From IMG/VR virus record IMGVR_UViG_3300020220_000051, positions 1 through 59,920 of that record: a DNA stretch of 59,920 bases; one strand, 5' to 3'. This DNA is from a virus. A program made the translations under genes and the position numbers. This document shows positions 41,333-50,800 of this stretch, one piece after another; position 1 is the first letter of the stretch; the number at the start of each line of letters is the position of its first letter. Below the pieces are notes generated by a model. It ran no database searches. It was given only the letters and a program-made list of their open reading frames with translations, and was not told the origin of the DNA.

Positions 41333-42436
41333 ATGAATCTTATATTCGACGGGAACTACTTGTTCTATAAAACGCTTTTCATTTTTGGCAGCTACGCAAA
41401 GAAAGGTAAAGTATTAAGCACTGACACTGACCAAGAAATGTTCATTCGCAAAATCGCGACTGACATGACTCACGCTATTCGTTCGTTTGGCAATCCCAGC
41501 CGTATCATTTTTACCATTGACTCTAAGTCTTGGAGAAAAGAAGTTCTTATTGAAGAAGGTGGTTACAAAACCAATCGCGAGAAAGACGAGTCTGTTATTG
41601 ATTGGGACGCATTCTATAAATGCATGAATGAGTTTGGTGCTATCCTAAAGAAAAAAGGTATCATTGTTTCTAAAGAAGAACGCGCTGAAGGCGATGACTT
41701 GATGTACCTATGGGCAGAAAAACTTTTTCAACAAGGCGAAGATGCTATTATCATTACCGGTGACAAAGACTTGACTCAATGTATCAAATGTAATGGTAAA
41801 AACTTTATCGTTGTTTACAACCCAAACTCTAAGAGCCGCAAGATCGTGGCGCCTAAAGGTTTTTCTGAATGGCTCAAGAAAGAAGACTATGATCTATTTG
41901 ATGCTTCAACATTTATGAACCGCAGCAAAGACTTAATTGCCGAGGCTGCTTCTGCAATTCCTATAGAAGAAATTGACCCTGATTACATTATCTTTGAGAA
42001 AGTAATCATTGGTGACGCCGGAGATACTGTTCCGTCAATCTGGACATGGGAGAACAAGGGAAAAACCTATAGGGTTACACCATCCAAAGCTGCTCGTATC
42101 TATGAAGTGATGCAAATGGTTAAACCTATTACCGATGTGTATGACTTGCCAAACAGAGCACTTGAGATCTCTAACGGTATCAATTCAACATGTAAGCAAG
42201 TTGCTCCTACCGAGGCTGTTAAGAGCAGACTAGAGAGAAACTTACAGTTGGTCTTTCTTGATGAGCGGGTAATTCCTTCTGAGATTGTCGAGAAATTCAA
42301 AGCTGCTTATGAAAAAGAACATACTTTAATCTTAAGCGCTCACAATTACGACATGAACTTTATACTTGAAGGTACTCGCTTTATCAGCGGAACTCGTACC
42401 TTTGAGGCAGATATCTTCTCGCAATTCAAACTTTAA
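41333..42436 (+). CDS. rnh: RNase H / 5'-3' exonuclease (T4 Rnh-like)
   Basis: The 367-residue protein is a flap-type 5' nuclease. Metal-binding acids lie in MNLIFDGNYLFYK (D6), IIFTIDSKSW near 62, AEGDDLMYLWAEK near 118, ITGDKDLTQ near 142 and IIGDAGDTVPSI near 225. It removes RNA primers and flaps during lagging-strand synthesis and is expected to act with the NAD ligase. It is larger than T4 RNase H (305). Confidence 0.85.
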   Translation: MNLIFDGNYLFYKTLFIFGSYAKKGKVLSTDTDQEMFIRKIATDMTHAIRSFGNPSRIIFTIDSKSWRKEVLIEEGGYKTNREKDESVIDWDAFYKCMNEFGAILKKKGIIVSKEERAEGDDLMYLWAEKLFQQGEDAIIITGDKDLTQCIKCNGKNFIVVYNPNSKSRKIVAPKGFSEWLKKEDYDLFDASTFMNRSKDLIAEAASAIPIEEIDPDYIIFEKVIIGDAGDTVPSIWTWENKGKTYRVTPSKAARIYEVMQMVKPITDVYDLPNRALEISNGINSTCKQVAPTEAVKSRLERNLQLVFLDERVIPSEIVEKFKAAYEKEHTLILSAHNYDMNFILEGTRFISGTRTFEADIFSQFKL

Positions 42437-42438
42437 GA

Positions 42439-42771
42439 ATGAAACCTACGCGTGTGCATATAGAACAAGATGCTGACACTTTGGTAGAATGGTCAAGGGA
42501 AAACGAGAACATTCTTCATGAAACCGCTATGGACGCAACAGAAAAAATGTTAACTGACGCAACCATTGATGAACTTGTGGTTATAGAGTTTTATGAAAAC
42601 ACAAAATCACGGTACCCGTTTGCTGACATCACGATGCACCGAGAAGATATGATAGAAAGTTTAGACCTTGCGCAAGATTACTTTGTAAGCACTGAAGATT
42701 ATGAATTAGCGCTAAGAGCAAAGAACTTAAAAGATTTGGTGAATAAAATATCAAATAGGCAAACTGCATGA
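42439..42771 (+). CDS. Small acidic protein with UVR-like helix pair
   Basis: A 110-residue acidic protein. Its C-terminus (SLDLAQDYFVSTEDYELALRA) has the UVR-motif spacing, like the 217-residue gene at 9722. It starts 2 nt after the RNase H stop and overlaps the next gene. Role unknown. Confidence 0.5.
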   Translation: MKPTRVHIEQDADTLVEWSRENENILHETAMDATEKMLTDATIDELVVIEFYENTKSRYPFADITMHREDMIESLDLAQDYFVSTEDYELALRAKNLKDLVNKISNRQTA

Positions 42772-43181
42772 GCGATTTATTTGGATTCATAAATGACATG
42801 GTTGCTAAACCCGAAGAGTTTAGAAAAACAAAAATGCATGAACGAGGAAAACATGTCTTTATGATTAATCGTTTATGTAGTATTGGTTTTCCTATTCAAG
42901 CTTCTTACTTTAATCATATCAAGATTAACCCAGGACAAGCAGTAACTTTTTGGCAATCGCTCTTAAGCCAACGTTACAGCAGAACTCCACAGTGGATGTA
43001 TGTTAAAACTTCTAAGGCTAAGGCAGAAAAGAAAGCTGCACAACCTGTTGACGACGCTGTTATTCGCAAGTACTGTGAAATACACAAGATATCCCGAAGA
43101 GATGTAGATGACGCTCTTCTTATATTGGGGGAAGACTTCGCAAAAGAATTAAAGAATTTCGAACAACTAATTAAAGACTAA
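42768..43181 (+). CDS. 62: Probable clamp loader small subunit (gp62-like)
   Basis: The 137-residue helical protein has FINDMVAKPEEF, FMINRLCSIGFPIQASYF, a tryptophan/basic segment RYSRTPQWMYVKTSK and a final helix pair (DDALLILGEDFAKELKNFE). This layout follows T4 gp62 (187 residues), which has PECMPAVYAMN, GKRYGKWAKLV and a similar helical end. The match is by eye and weak at residue level, but a gp62 partner is needed for gp44. It is followed by a tiny ORF through TAATG. Confidence 0.45.
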   Translation: MSDLFGFINDMVAKPEEFRKTKMHERGKHVFMINRLCSIGFPIQASYFNHIKINPGQAVTFWQSLLSQRYSRTPQWMYVKTSKAKAEKKAAQPVDDAVIRKYCEIHKISRRDVDDALLILGEDFAKELKNFEQLIKD

Positions 43182-43246
43182 TGGCAGTAACGCTTCCCCA
43201 ACCTAAAGAAGTTCTTAAACTCAAGATTATTGATGAAGTAATCTAG
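43181..43246 (+). CDS. Tiny ORF, 21 residues
   Basis: The ATG overlapping the gp62-like stop opens MAVTLPQPKEVLKLKIIDEV plus one residue. It is coupled (TAATG) and ends 16 nt before a late-type box. It may be a real leader peptide or a remnant. Confidence 0.25.
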   Translation: MAVTLPQPKEVLKLKIIDEVI

Positions 43247-43261
43247 CCTCCCAGACCGGGT

Positions 43262-43270
43262 GATATATAA
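43262..43270 (+). promoter_or_regulatory. Late promoter -10-like GATATATAA
   Basis: Located 29 nt upstream of the TTG start at 43291. The typical spacing supports that unusual start codon. Confidence 0.6.
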
Positions 43271-43290
43271 AGAAAAGATATTCACCCATT

Positions 43291-45297
43291 TTGAGTTGCA
43301 TTGCTACACTTTCTAAGATTGGAGACTTCGCTGTCTTTTCGCAGAATCCTACTAAGCCATTTTACTATGTGAATAAACTTACTAAAGTAGTAGATGATAT
43401 CTCTGGTGCTGGTACTTTAAAAAAGGAGTTTAGGTGGAGTACTTCTAATAAACTAAAGACTTCTTGGATGGATGTTTCCGAATTAAGCGGAGCCATTCTT
43501 GATCCATGTAATGAATTGTATGTAGATTTTCGCTATACTTTAGTAGCTGGCTTTCCTGTTACTATTAATGACATATATGTTGAATTTACTCAGTGTGAAG
43601 ACGCTGACGATAAATTCTTAGGATATCGCCCCCCTTTAACTGTTTCCGAGCAAGGAAACATCAGCAATCTTACAAAGATTGAAAACTTTACATTCAAGCC
43701 TTACGCGGTAAATGCAGCAGTTGCTTTGTATAAAGAACTGGCGTATACGATAAACCAAATGTTTGGTCATGATGTAATGTACGCGAGAGCGAATCCTCTC
43801 TATAATGGACGAGACTTTACTCTTCATGAGTGGACCTTGTATGATGTTGAAGATCCCTGCTGTGTTAAGGTATTGGTGCCAGGGAACGAATTCCCTGATA
43901 GCAAGATATCATTTAACCCAATGGGTCTTGACTTTGAAATGCCTTTTGAAATACAAATAGTCAAAGACTATTACGAAAGTATTTTTGGGGTAGGGACGGG
44001 ACCACAGAAACGCGATATCATTTACTTCCCTATCGTTAATCGTATATATGAAATTGAGAGTTCTTACTTATGGAGAGACATCATGCAGCGAGAAGTTTAT
44101 TGGAAAGTTTCTCTTAAGAAGTATCAACCTAAGTCCAACCGATACGAACCTACTGACTTGCGTGAACAGTTTGATAACTTAACATGGGACGCCGAAGAAA
44201 GATTTGGAGAAGAAGTCAGGGAAGATGAAATTAAGACTACTAAGCCTAAGCAATATGATACTAAAATCGGCTCCCGTGATTATGACCCAGTTAGATTAAC
44301 TGTAAACGATGATCTTGTCATTTCACAAGGGGTTGTTCAAAACTACAGTATATACCTTTCAGAATCCCAATATGACTTAAGATCGATATTCGATATAGAT
44401 AAACCTATTAATGCTGTAGTTTACCGAGAAAAAGCTGTATTCCCTATTGATGCAACAGAAGAAAGATCTTTAACGGGGTGGTTTAATGAATTGAAGCCAA
44501 AGGTTATCATACCTAAAGATCCTATTAAAGGTATCATTATGATTCCTCCTATGACTCTTCCTAAGCAAATTACATTTAACATACCGGTACAAAATCGTGA
44601 CTATGAACCAGGAGATATAATCAAAATAACTCGGTACAATGGGTTTAGTTTATACGGAAAGTTTTTAAGTAAAGTTTCAACCATGAATGGTTTAACCATA
44701 ACTATGGAAGTTCCGCAAGCTGTCTTAGATTTTGTAGCAAGTACTTATTCAACATGGCACTTGCAATCAGGTTATACTGCTGAGAAGTCAAGCGAAACAG
44801 TTTTACTCGACGGTTATGATGAAGCTAGTAACTCAGGTTGGAAGTTCTCTTTGTATGCTAGCAGATATTTTGTATTTAAGTCACCCGCTGAAGAACATGT
44901 GTTTGCTCTCCCAAACAATGTTATAGAGGGTTCATGGTATGCATTCTTTTTGAATGTAAGTAATTACTATAATCAAATATCTTTGGATGTCTGGATAAGA
45001 AAGTGGAACGAGACTGAAGTTACCCCACAACAAACTACAGATCTGGAGAATATATACTCAAAGGCTATAGTTGCTCCTGCAAAACCTAGAACAGCAGGAA
45101 GCGGTGATTACAATTACAGGTTACCTGCTAGCAACTTGCTGTATACTAACATAAGACTATTTAACAAAACTGAAACCGATCTAATGAAACAGATGACAAT
45201 CTTAAATCAGACAATCGTACAAGATACGCATTATGCGATAATTATTGATAACGCTGTGCCGAGATTGCTGTTGCCGTGGAGCGGTAAAACTAAATAA
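43291..45297 (+). CDS. Virion structural protein (neck/tail region), TTG start
   Basis: A 668-residue protein starting with TTG (MSCIATLSKIGDFAVFSQNP), 29 nt after a late-type promoter. The first ~270 residues are beta-rich; a middle segment (GEEVREDEIKTTKPKQYDT) is charged and probably flexible; the C-terminal third (about 490-600) has a lectin-like beta pattern (GWKFSLYASRYFVF, GSWYAFFLNVSNYYNQISLDVWI). Its position upstream of the terminase genes is where T4 has neck genes (13-15), but I cannot match it to one. It contains no enzymatic motif. Confidence 0.6.
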   Translation: MSCIATLSKIGDFAVFSQNPTKPFYYVNKLTKVVDDISGAGTLKKEFRWSTSNKLKTSWMDVSELSGAILDPCNELYVDFRYTLVAGFPVTINDIYVEFTQCEDADDKFLGYRPPLTVSEQGNISNLTKIENFTFKPYAVNAAVALYKELAYTINQMFGHDVMYARANPLYNGRDFTLHEWTLYDVEDPCCVKVLVPGNEFPDSKISFNPMGLDFEMPFEIQIVKDYYESIFGVGTGPQKRDIIYFPIVNRIYEIESSYLWRDIMQREVYWKVSLKKYQPKSNRYEPTDLREQFDNLTWDAEERFGEEVREDEIKTTKPKQYDTKIGSRDYDPVRLTVNDDLVISQGVVQNYSIYLSESQYDLRSIFDIDKPINAVVYREKAVFPIDATEERSLTGWFNELKPKVIIPKDPIKGIIMIPPMTLPKQITFNIPVQNRDYEPGDIIKITRYNGFSLYGKFLSKVSTMNGLTITMEVPQAVLDFVASTYSTWHLQSGYTAEKSSETVLLDGYDEASNSGWKFSLYASRYFVFKSPAEEHVFALPNNVIEGSWYAFFLNVSNYYNQISLDVWIRKWNETEVTPQQTTDLENIYSKAIVAPAKPRTAGSGDYNYRLPASNLLYTNIRLFNKTETDLMKQMTILNQTIVQDTHYAIIIDNAVPRLLLPWSGKTK

Positions 45298-45298
45298 T

Positions 45299-45982
45299 AT
45301 GCCAAGAAAAGATACACCAGAGAGAAAGCGAGAACTTGACTTAAAAGACGAGCTCGAGCGATTAATCGCAATCGACACCACCGAGGTTCAAAACGCGGTC
45401 CAAGAAGCAAGAAGCATTCTTCCCTCAAGAACTGCGTCAGGGTTCCTCGATTACCACCGTGTGAAGGAAGAATCTGACAATACATCGACTAGCATAGTCG
45501 ATTCTATTGCTGAGTTTTATCTTGACCGAGATATCATATCAGAAATTCCGTATGTCAAGCAAAAGAATTCCGTGGATAAAATCACAGTTTCTAATTTGCT
45601 TTTTCAAATGAAGACGGCTGAACACGCTATCATTAAACTTCTTGAAGAAATTGACAACGGAAATACTCACCCACGAACTTTTGAAGTTCTTGCGTCATTA
45701 CAAAGGTCAAAGATGGAAATTGTAAAACATCTCGCCCAATTTATGGTAATCATGGAGCAAAACTACAAAAACTTAAAAGAAGACTACCGCATAAAGAAAT
45801 CGGAAGAACCTACTTCGTTATCAACCGGTGACTATTCTGTTGAGGTTGATAACGGCGGTGCACAGTTCAGAGGTGGTAAGCAACTAATGGAGATCTTAAG
45901 AGAAGCTGTACCAGAAAAGAAAGCAGAAGCAGTAATTAAAAGGGATAAAGATGTCGAAGACGGGCAAAGTTTGGAACAGTAA
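45299..45982 (+). CDS. 16: Small terminase subunit (gp16-like)
   Basis: The frame is open upstream, but the ATG at 45299 (MPRKDTPERKRELDLKDELERL), two bases after the preceding stop, is the natural start, giving 227 residues. The protein is mostly coiled coil (about 100-165: LLFQMKTAEHAIIKLLEEI, MEIVKHLAQFMVIMEQNYK), as in T4 gp16 (164). It recognises DNA and regulates the large subunit during packaging. The call rests on position and the coiled coil. It overlaps gene 17 by 32 nt. Confidence 0.7.
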   Translation: MPRKDTPERKRELDLKDELERLIAIDTTEVQNAVQEARSILPSRTASGFLDYHRVKEESDNTSTSIVDSIAEFYLDRDIISEIPYVKQKNSVDKITVSNLLFQMKTAEHAIIKLLEEIDNGNTHPRTFEVLASLQRSKMEIVKHLAQFMVIMEQNYKNLKEDYRIKKSEEPTSLSTGDYSVEVDNGGAQFRGGKQLMEILREAVPEKKAEAVIKRDKDVEDGQSLEQ

Positions 45983-47786
45983 GAAGATTAATGAAATGGT
46001 CGGAAGAATAGATAGCGGTCTTACCGCTGACTTCTCTCCTTTCTATGATCAAAACACTGCGTATCGTGCAGCTGATGTAGTTTTTGAGTATTCACAAGAA
46101 GAGTTACAAGAATTGGCTAAGTGTGCTGCTGATGTAGTTTACTTTGGTGAAAAGTATTGTTTCTCTATGACAGATGAAGGGGTTAGGAGAATAACACTTC
46201 GTGATTACCAAAAAGACATGCTCAAAGGATTCCAGGAAAATCGTTTTTCTGTCATGCTTGCATCACGCCAGATCGGTAAGACTGTGACATCTTCAATCTT
46301 TATTGCGTGGTACCTATGTTTTCACTACGATAGGAACTGCATGGTTGTGGCTAACAAGTTAGCCACAACTAACGAAATTGTTGATAAAATTAAAGTAATC
46401 TTAAAGAACTTGCCTTTCTTTATGAAGCCAGGCATCGTAAGTGGTGGTGTAACAGGTATGAGATTTGACAACGGTAATCGTCTATTCTCACAAGCAACTA
46501 CCAAAACAGCGGCTATTGGTTTTACCATTCACTTGTTATTCGCGGATGAGTTTGCTCACATTCACAGCAACTTCTTATTGCCTTTTTATCGTTCAATTTA
46601 TCCAACCTTATCATCTTCCCAAATATCCAGGATGATTATATGTTCTACTCCAAATGGTATGAATCTCTTTTACGAGATATACCAAGGAGCTTTACAAGGA
46701 AAAAATGCATTTCATCACATACGCGTCGATTGGTGGCAAGTACCAGGAAGAGATGAAGAGTGGAAAAAACGAGAAATTGCCAACCTTGGTAACGAAGAAT
46801 TATTTAACCAAGAATATGGAAATCAATTTCTTGCGTCATCAAGACTTCTCTTATCAAGCGCAACTCTAAACTTTATTAAAAGAATAGCAAAAAACTATAA
46901 ATACGTCGAGATCGATGATCTGATAGATTACCCAGATCTAGCTGAGGTTTTAAAGTGGCACCCTGAATACGACCCGACTGACCTTAGCGTCAAAGACGAT
47001 AAAATGATATTCGCTATAGACATTGGCGATGGGGTAGGTCGTGACTTCACAGTGATAAACATATTTAAGCTAGAACCTAAGTCACCTGCTATGATAAGGC
47101 AAACTCGAGACTGGGCTGATGAAACCAGCTTTTTTAGATTAAAGCAAGTTGGTATGTTTAGGTCAAACAAGTTATCCGTGGAAGAAATGGCTAAGTGTTT
47201 AGAAATACTTACGTTTAGCTTGTATAATCACGAGAACTGTAAGATTGTGATGGAGATTAATTTCAAGGGTAACTTGGTTTTCGAAAGACTATCAAGACAT
47301 CGAGAATTTTATCCTGAGATTTTCTTATATACCAAGCATTCTATCGCTAATGATCAAATGAAACTTGGGGTAAAGATTCAAAAAGACAATAAAGAATCAT
47401 ATTCTCGAGAACTTAGAAATTTCTTACATAACAAAAGGATTGTTTTAACAGAATCCAAAACATTTGAAGAGTTGTCAGCTTTTGGTATAAATAATGCAGG
47501 ACGGTACGAATCGCAAATGGGGCATGATGATGTTGCTATGACTTGCGTCAATCTTGTTACTTACTTTGACTCTATTGACTTTTATGAAATGGTAGAGGAC
47601 ATGTATGATAAAGTTGATGAAGCAACAAAAAAGGCTGTTGAATTGCGTATGTCAACAGAAGGAAGTGGTGAAGACGTCATGGATGTATTTCGTGTTATTA
47701 AAAACTTCGACCAGTCTTTTATCAGCGGGCAGAAATTTTCTTTTGGGGATAAGTTGAGAGGCAAAGGGCCAGGTAGAACTTATTAA
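45951..47786 (+). CDS. 17: Large terminase subunit (gp17-like)
   Basis: The 611-residue packaging motor has an ATPase with Walker A SRQIGKT near 104-110, Walker B LLFADEFAH near 195 and coupling motif STPNG near 230, and an RNase-H-like nuclease starting FAIDIGDGVGRDF near 352 with further acidic residues near 430 and 535. It hydrolyses ATP to translocate DNA through the portal and cuts the concatemer. Length is as T4 gp17 (610). The downstream leader of gp18 begins immediately. Confidence 0.93.
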   Translation: MSKTGKVWNSKKINEMVGRIDSGLTADFSPFYDQNTAYRAADVVFEYSQEELQELAKCAADVVYFGEKYCFSMTDEGVRRITLRDYQKDMLKGFQENRFSVMLASRQIGKTVTSSIFIAWYLCFHYDRNCMVVANKLATTNEIVDKIKVILKNLPFFMKPGIVSGGVTGMRFDNGNRLFSQATTKTAAIGFTIHLLFADEFAHIHSNFLLPFYRSIYPTLSSSQISRMIICSTPNGMNLFYEIYQGALQGKNAFHHIRVDWWQVPGRDEEWKKREIANLGNEELFNQEYGNQFLASSRLLLSSATLNFIKRIAKNYKYVEIDDLIDYPDLAEVLKWHPEYDPTDLSVKDDKMIFAIDIGDGVGRDFTVINIFKLEPKSPAMIRQTRDWADETSFFRLKQVGMFRSNKLSVEEMAKCLEILTFSLYNHENCKIVMEINFKGNLVFERLSRHREFYPEIFLYTKHSIANDQMKLGVKIQKDNKESYSRELRNFLHNKRIVLTESKTFEELSAFGINNAGRYESQMGHDDVAMTCVNLVTYFDSIDFYEMVEDMYDKVDEATKKAVELRMSTEGSGEDVMDVFRVIKNFDQSFISGQKFSFGDKLRGKGPGRTY

Positions 47787-47804
47787 AAAAATGAATAAAC
47801 ATAA

Positions 47805-47813
47805 GATATATAG
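47805..47813 (+). promoter_or_regulatory. Late promoter -10-like GATATATAG
   Basis: Located 53 nt upstream of the sheath ATG, a longer leader than usual. A 24-codon ORF (from 47791) overlaps this leader and ends at the sheath start. Confidence 0.55.
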
Positions 47814-47857
47814 AAAAAGGAATCATACAGGTTCGACAAAAAATAATAGTATAAAGA

Positions 47858-50800
47858 ATGGCTAAAATCACTCTTGATCTTAACAGATTCAAAGCATCTG
47901 GAATATACACAATCGAGTTCGATGCTTCTGAGTTTATCGTTGTATCAACTCAGACAATCCGCTTGGTCGTTGGGTTTTCACGAATTGGCCCTTTTAACTC
48001 TCCGGTGTTTTTGCGGGATATTCGCACAGCAAGAAGAGTTTTCGGTACAATAGACTCTTCACTTGAAGCTCGTGGATCTTTCTTCCATCGTGCAATTGAA
48101 ACTTCACTCGGAACAGGTCCAATCTTCGCATTAAACCTCTTACCACTAAACAATGTCCCAGTTAATGAAGGTGGAGACGCAGTAGATTATCGATCATTTG
48201 CACTTGCGGCAAATGAAAACAACGGTGACATTACTAGAGCACTCTACGCTTCTTTCTACAACAAAGAAAGATTCTTCTATCCAGACACAGATTACCTACA
48301 AGCAACTGTGGATAGCAAACCAGCTAACCGCGGTAGATTGTTTAACGTAGTAAACCTTGGTCAACAAGCGCAAAGCGTAATCATCAGAAAATCAACAAAT
48401 GCTAGTCAGTACAATGTTACTGCTCAAGACTATTTTGGTGCTGATGAAATACCAACATTCGTTTACAAGTCTGACTTTATGTCTGATTATTTCGTAGACG
48501 TATTCATTGTACGCGGCGACTGGACTAACTTGCCTCTACTTGCAAAAGATCCTCTTTACAGCAAGTTCTTTGACTTACGTGGTCTACGCGCTGATCGTCT
48601 TAACTCATTCTTGTCCCTTGATGGAATTACATTAACAGGTTCATTTACAGGTTGCATTATACCTGACTTCCTTGATAACAACGGAAGTAATCAATCTATC
48701 GATGTAATCGTTAATCAACAAGTTGCTACAACTGGTTTATTCCTAAACATCAACCAAGACGTTCTAGAAGATTACGCCAATTCAACTTACAAGGTTGATA
48801 TGATTGGTAATACTTTGATTAACACTACTGACGATATTCTTGACTTCTTGTCATACAACACTCCTATAAAGTCGGTTCTTTCCTTCACCGGTAAAGATGA
48901 CAACCTTTTATCACAAACGACTCTACAATCATTTGGCCCTCTTACAGGATCTGTTGAACCATACATACGCTCTGTTGCTACAGGCGGTGCTGCTGGTAAA
49001 TTTGGAAACGTTCTTGTATTACCTCGACCTATTCCAAGTGACATCATCTTCACACCTTCACAGTGGGACTATATTGCTTCTGTACTAAACACAAGATCTC
49101 TTGTTTTATCTAACGGTGCTTTAACAATTAACGACAGTGATACTCCTAATGACTACGTTAAAGTAAGTAACATTGTTGACACAGGAACCGACTTGTTGAT
49201 TTACTTGTCAAACCCTGTTCGTCAAGATAAAGATTACTACAGCGCTCTTTACGGAACTGGTCCTGAAAGTGATTACATCGAAGAAACTGTTGCTGCAGCA
49301 GTTCCTACCTTAGCTAACACTATCGACATAAAAAGCTTTAGTAACCTTACTCCTGTTATCACAGTCGGAGATGTGATCTTGGTTGAAGCTCCTGGGTATA
49401 CAAAGTACTTTGAAATTGCTTCTTACATACCATCCTTTTCTCCTGGTGTAGACCGAATCATCGTAAACACTTCATTAACAGTTGGCGGGCCTCTTTGGTT
49501 AAACAAATGGTGTGTAGCCGGTTTTGCTGCTGATGAATTCGCTGCTTACCAACAGCCTAGTGCTCTTAGAGTAACAGTTTGGGCTACAACAGAGGTAGGT
49601 GCTCAAGATTTGATTCCTAACCTGCAACAAGGTTTCGGTAATACTTTTGGTTACATTGCTGAATGTGCTTCTACTATCGCAAACGTTGAAGGTTTAGGAC
49701 AAACTACTAATGCCGCAGCAGAAAATAATGTAACAATTACCGACGCATCATCTGGAACTGTTTACGGTACAGCTCATATCTACGGTACTTTTGCTACTAC
49801 CGATGCTTACGATTTAGTTTTATCATCCCCTACTTATGGTGGAGTCAACATTCTTACTGCTGCTGGTCTAAACGCATTTACTGTATTAGGTGTTGCTGCT
49901 GCTGCACAAGTAATCATAACACTTCCCGGTGGTCAACAATTTACAGGATTCGCTGACCCAGCTGCTGTTGTCGGTGTTGATCCTACATTAACAGGTTCTA
50001 ACATTGCAACTATTTCGTACATCGAGTCTTATCCTGGTTCAAAATTGTCTAAAAACATTAACGGAAACCTTTTAGTTGACGGAGATCGTGTTAAGTACGG
50101 TTCTGGTGCTTCACAATACAACTACTTAAACGTAGATTCTATTTGGGGTAAAAATATCAATCAGTACTCAAAAGTTGCTTACGGCTTACCAGGAACAATC
50201 GTTCGCCAGTTCGCTGATACAGCTTTACAAAACCCTACTACAAACTTTGCTACTCTTGATAACACTTACATCGATACAACAATTCAGTTACCTGCTGCTC
50301 TTGGTGAAAATGTATTTGCTGCATATTCTTCGTTGGCTAAAAACATTCAGTCGAACATTGCGATTGAAACCCCAGGACTTTACGGCGGCGGTAAGAAATT
50401 CAAACTTAGCCAAACAAATTCTGTTAATCTAGAAGTTGGAGATTTCGTTGTGAATAATGACATCGTTTCTCCTAAACTTACAAGAGTTACTTCTAAAGTT
50501 AAGAAATTAGATCCTGCTACAGGATCTCCTTATTTTGAATATACTGTAATTGAAGTACCTGGTACTACAACTACTTCGGGTATTTCTTATATTACTAAGT
50601 TTACACCGATTCAGAAATTTGCTGATCGTTTCCAATTCACTCAGTTATCTGGGTTTAAGATGACAGATTATCATATACCTGGTACTCCTGCTCAACTTGA
50701 AAAAATACTTAGTGTTCTTGAGACTACAAACATTGGTGAAACTCTTGCTTCAAGAGACGTGATTCAATTCCGTTACATCATTGACACATTCAATGGTGGT

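Noticed and set aside
45231-45485. Minus-strand ORF of 84 codons over the gp16 start
   Set aside because: It is antisense to two clear genes and shows no domain or leader.
47791-47865. 24-codon ORF (MNKHKIYRKRNHTG) in the sheath leader
   Set aside because: It overlaps the late promoter box, so transcripts from that promoter would not contain its start.
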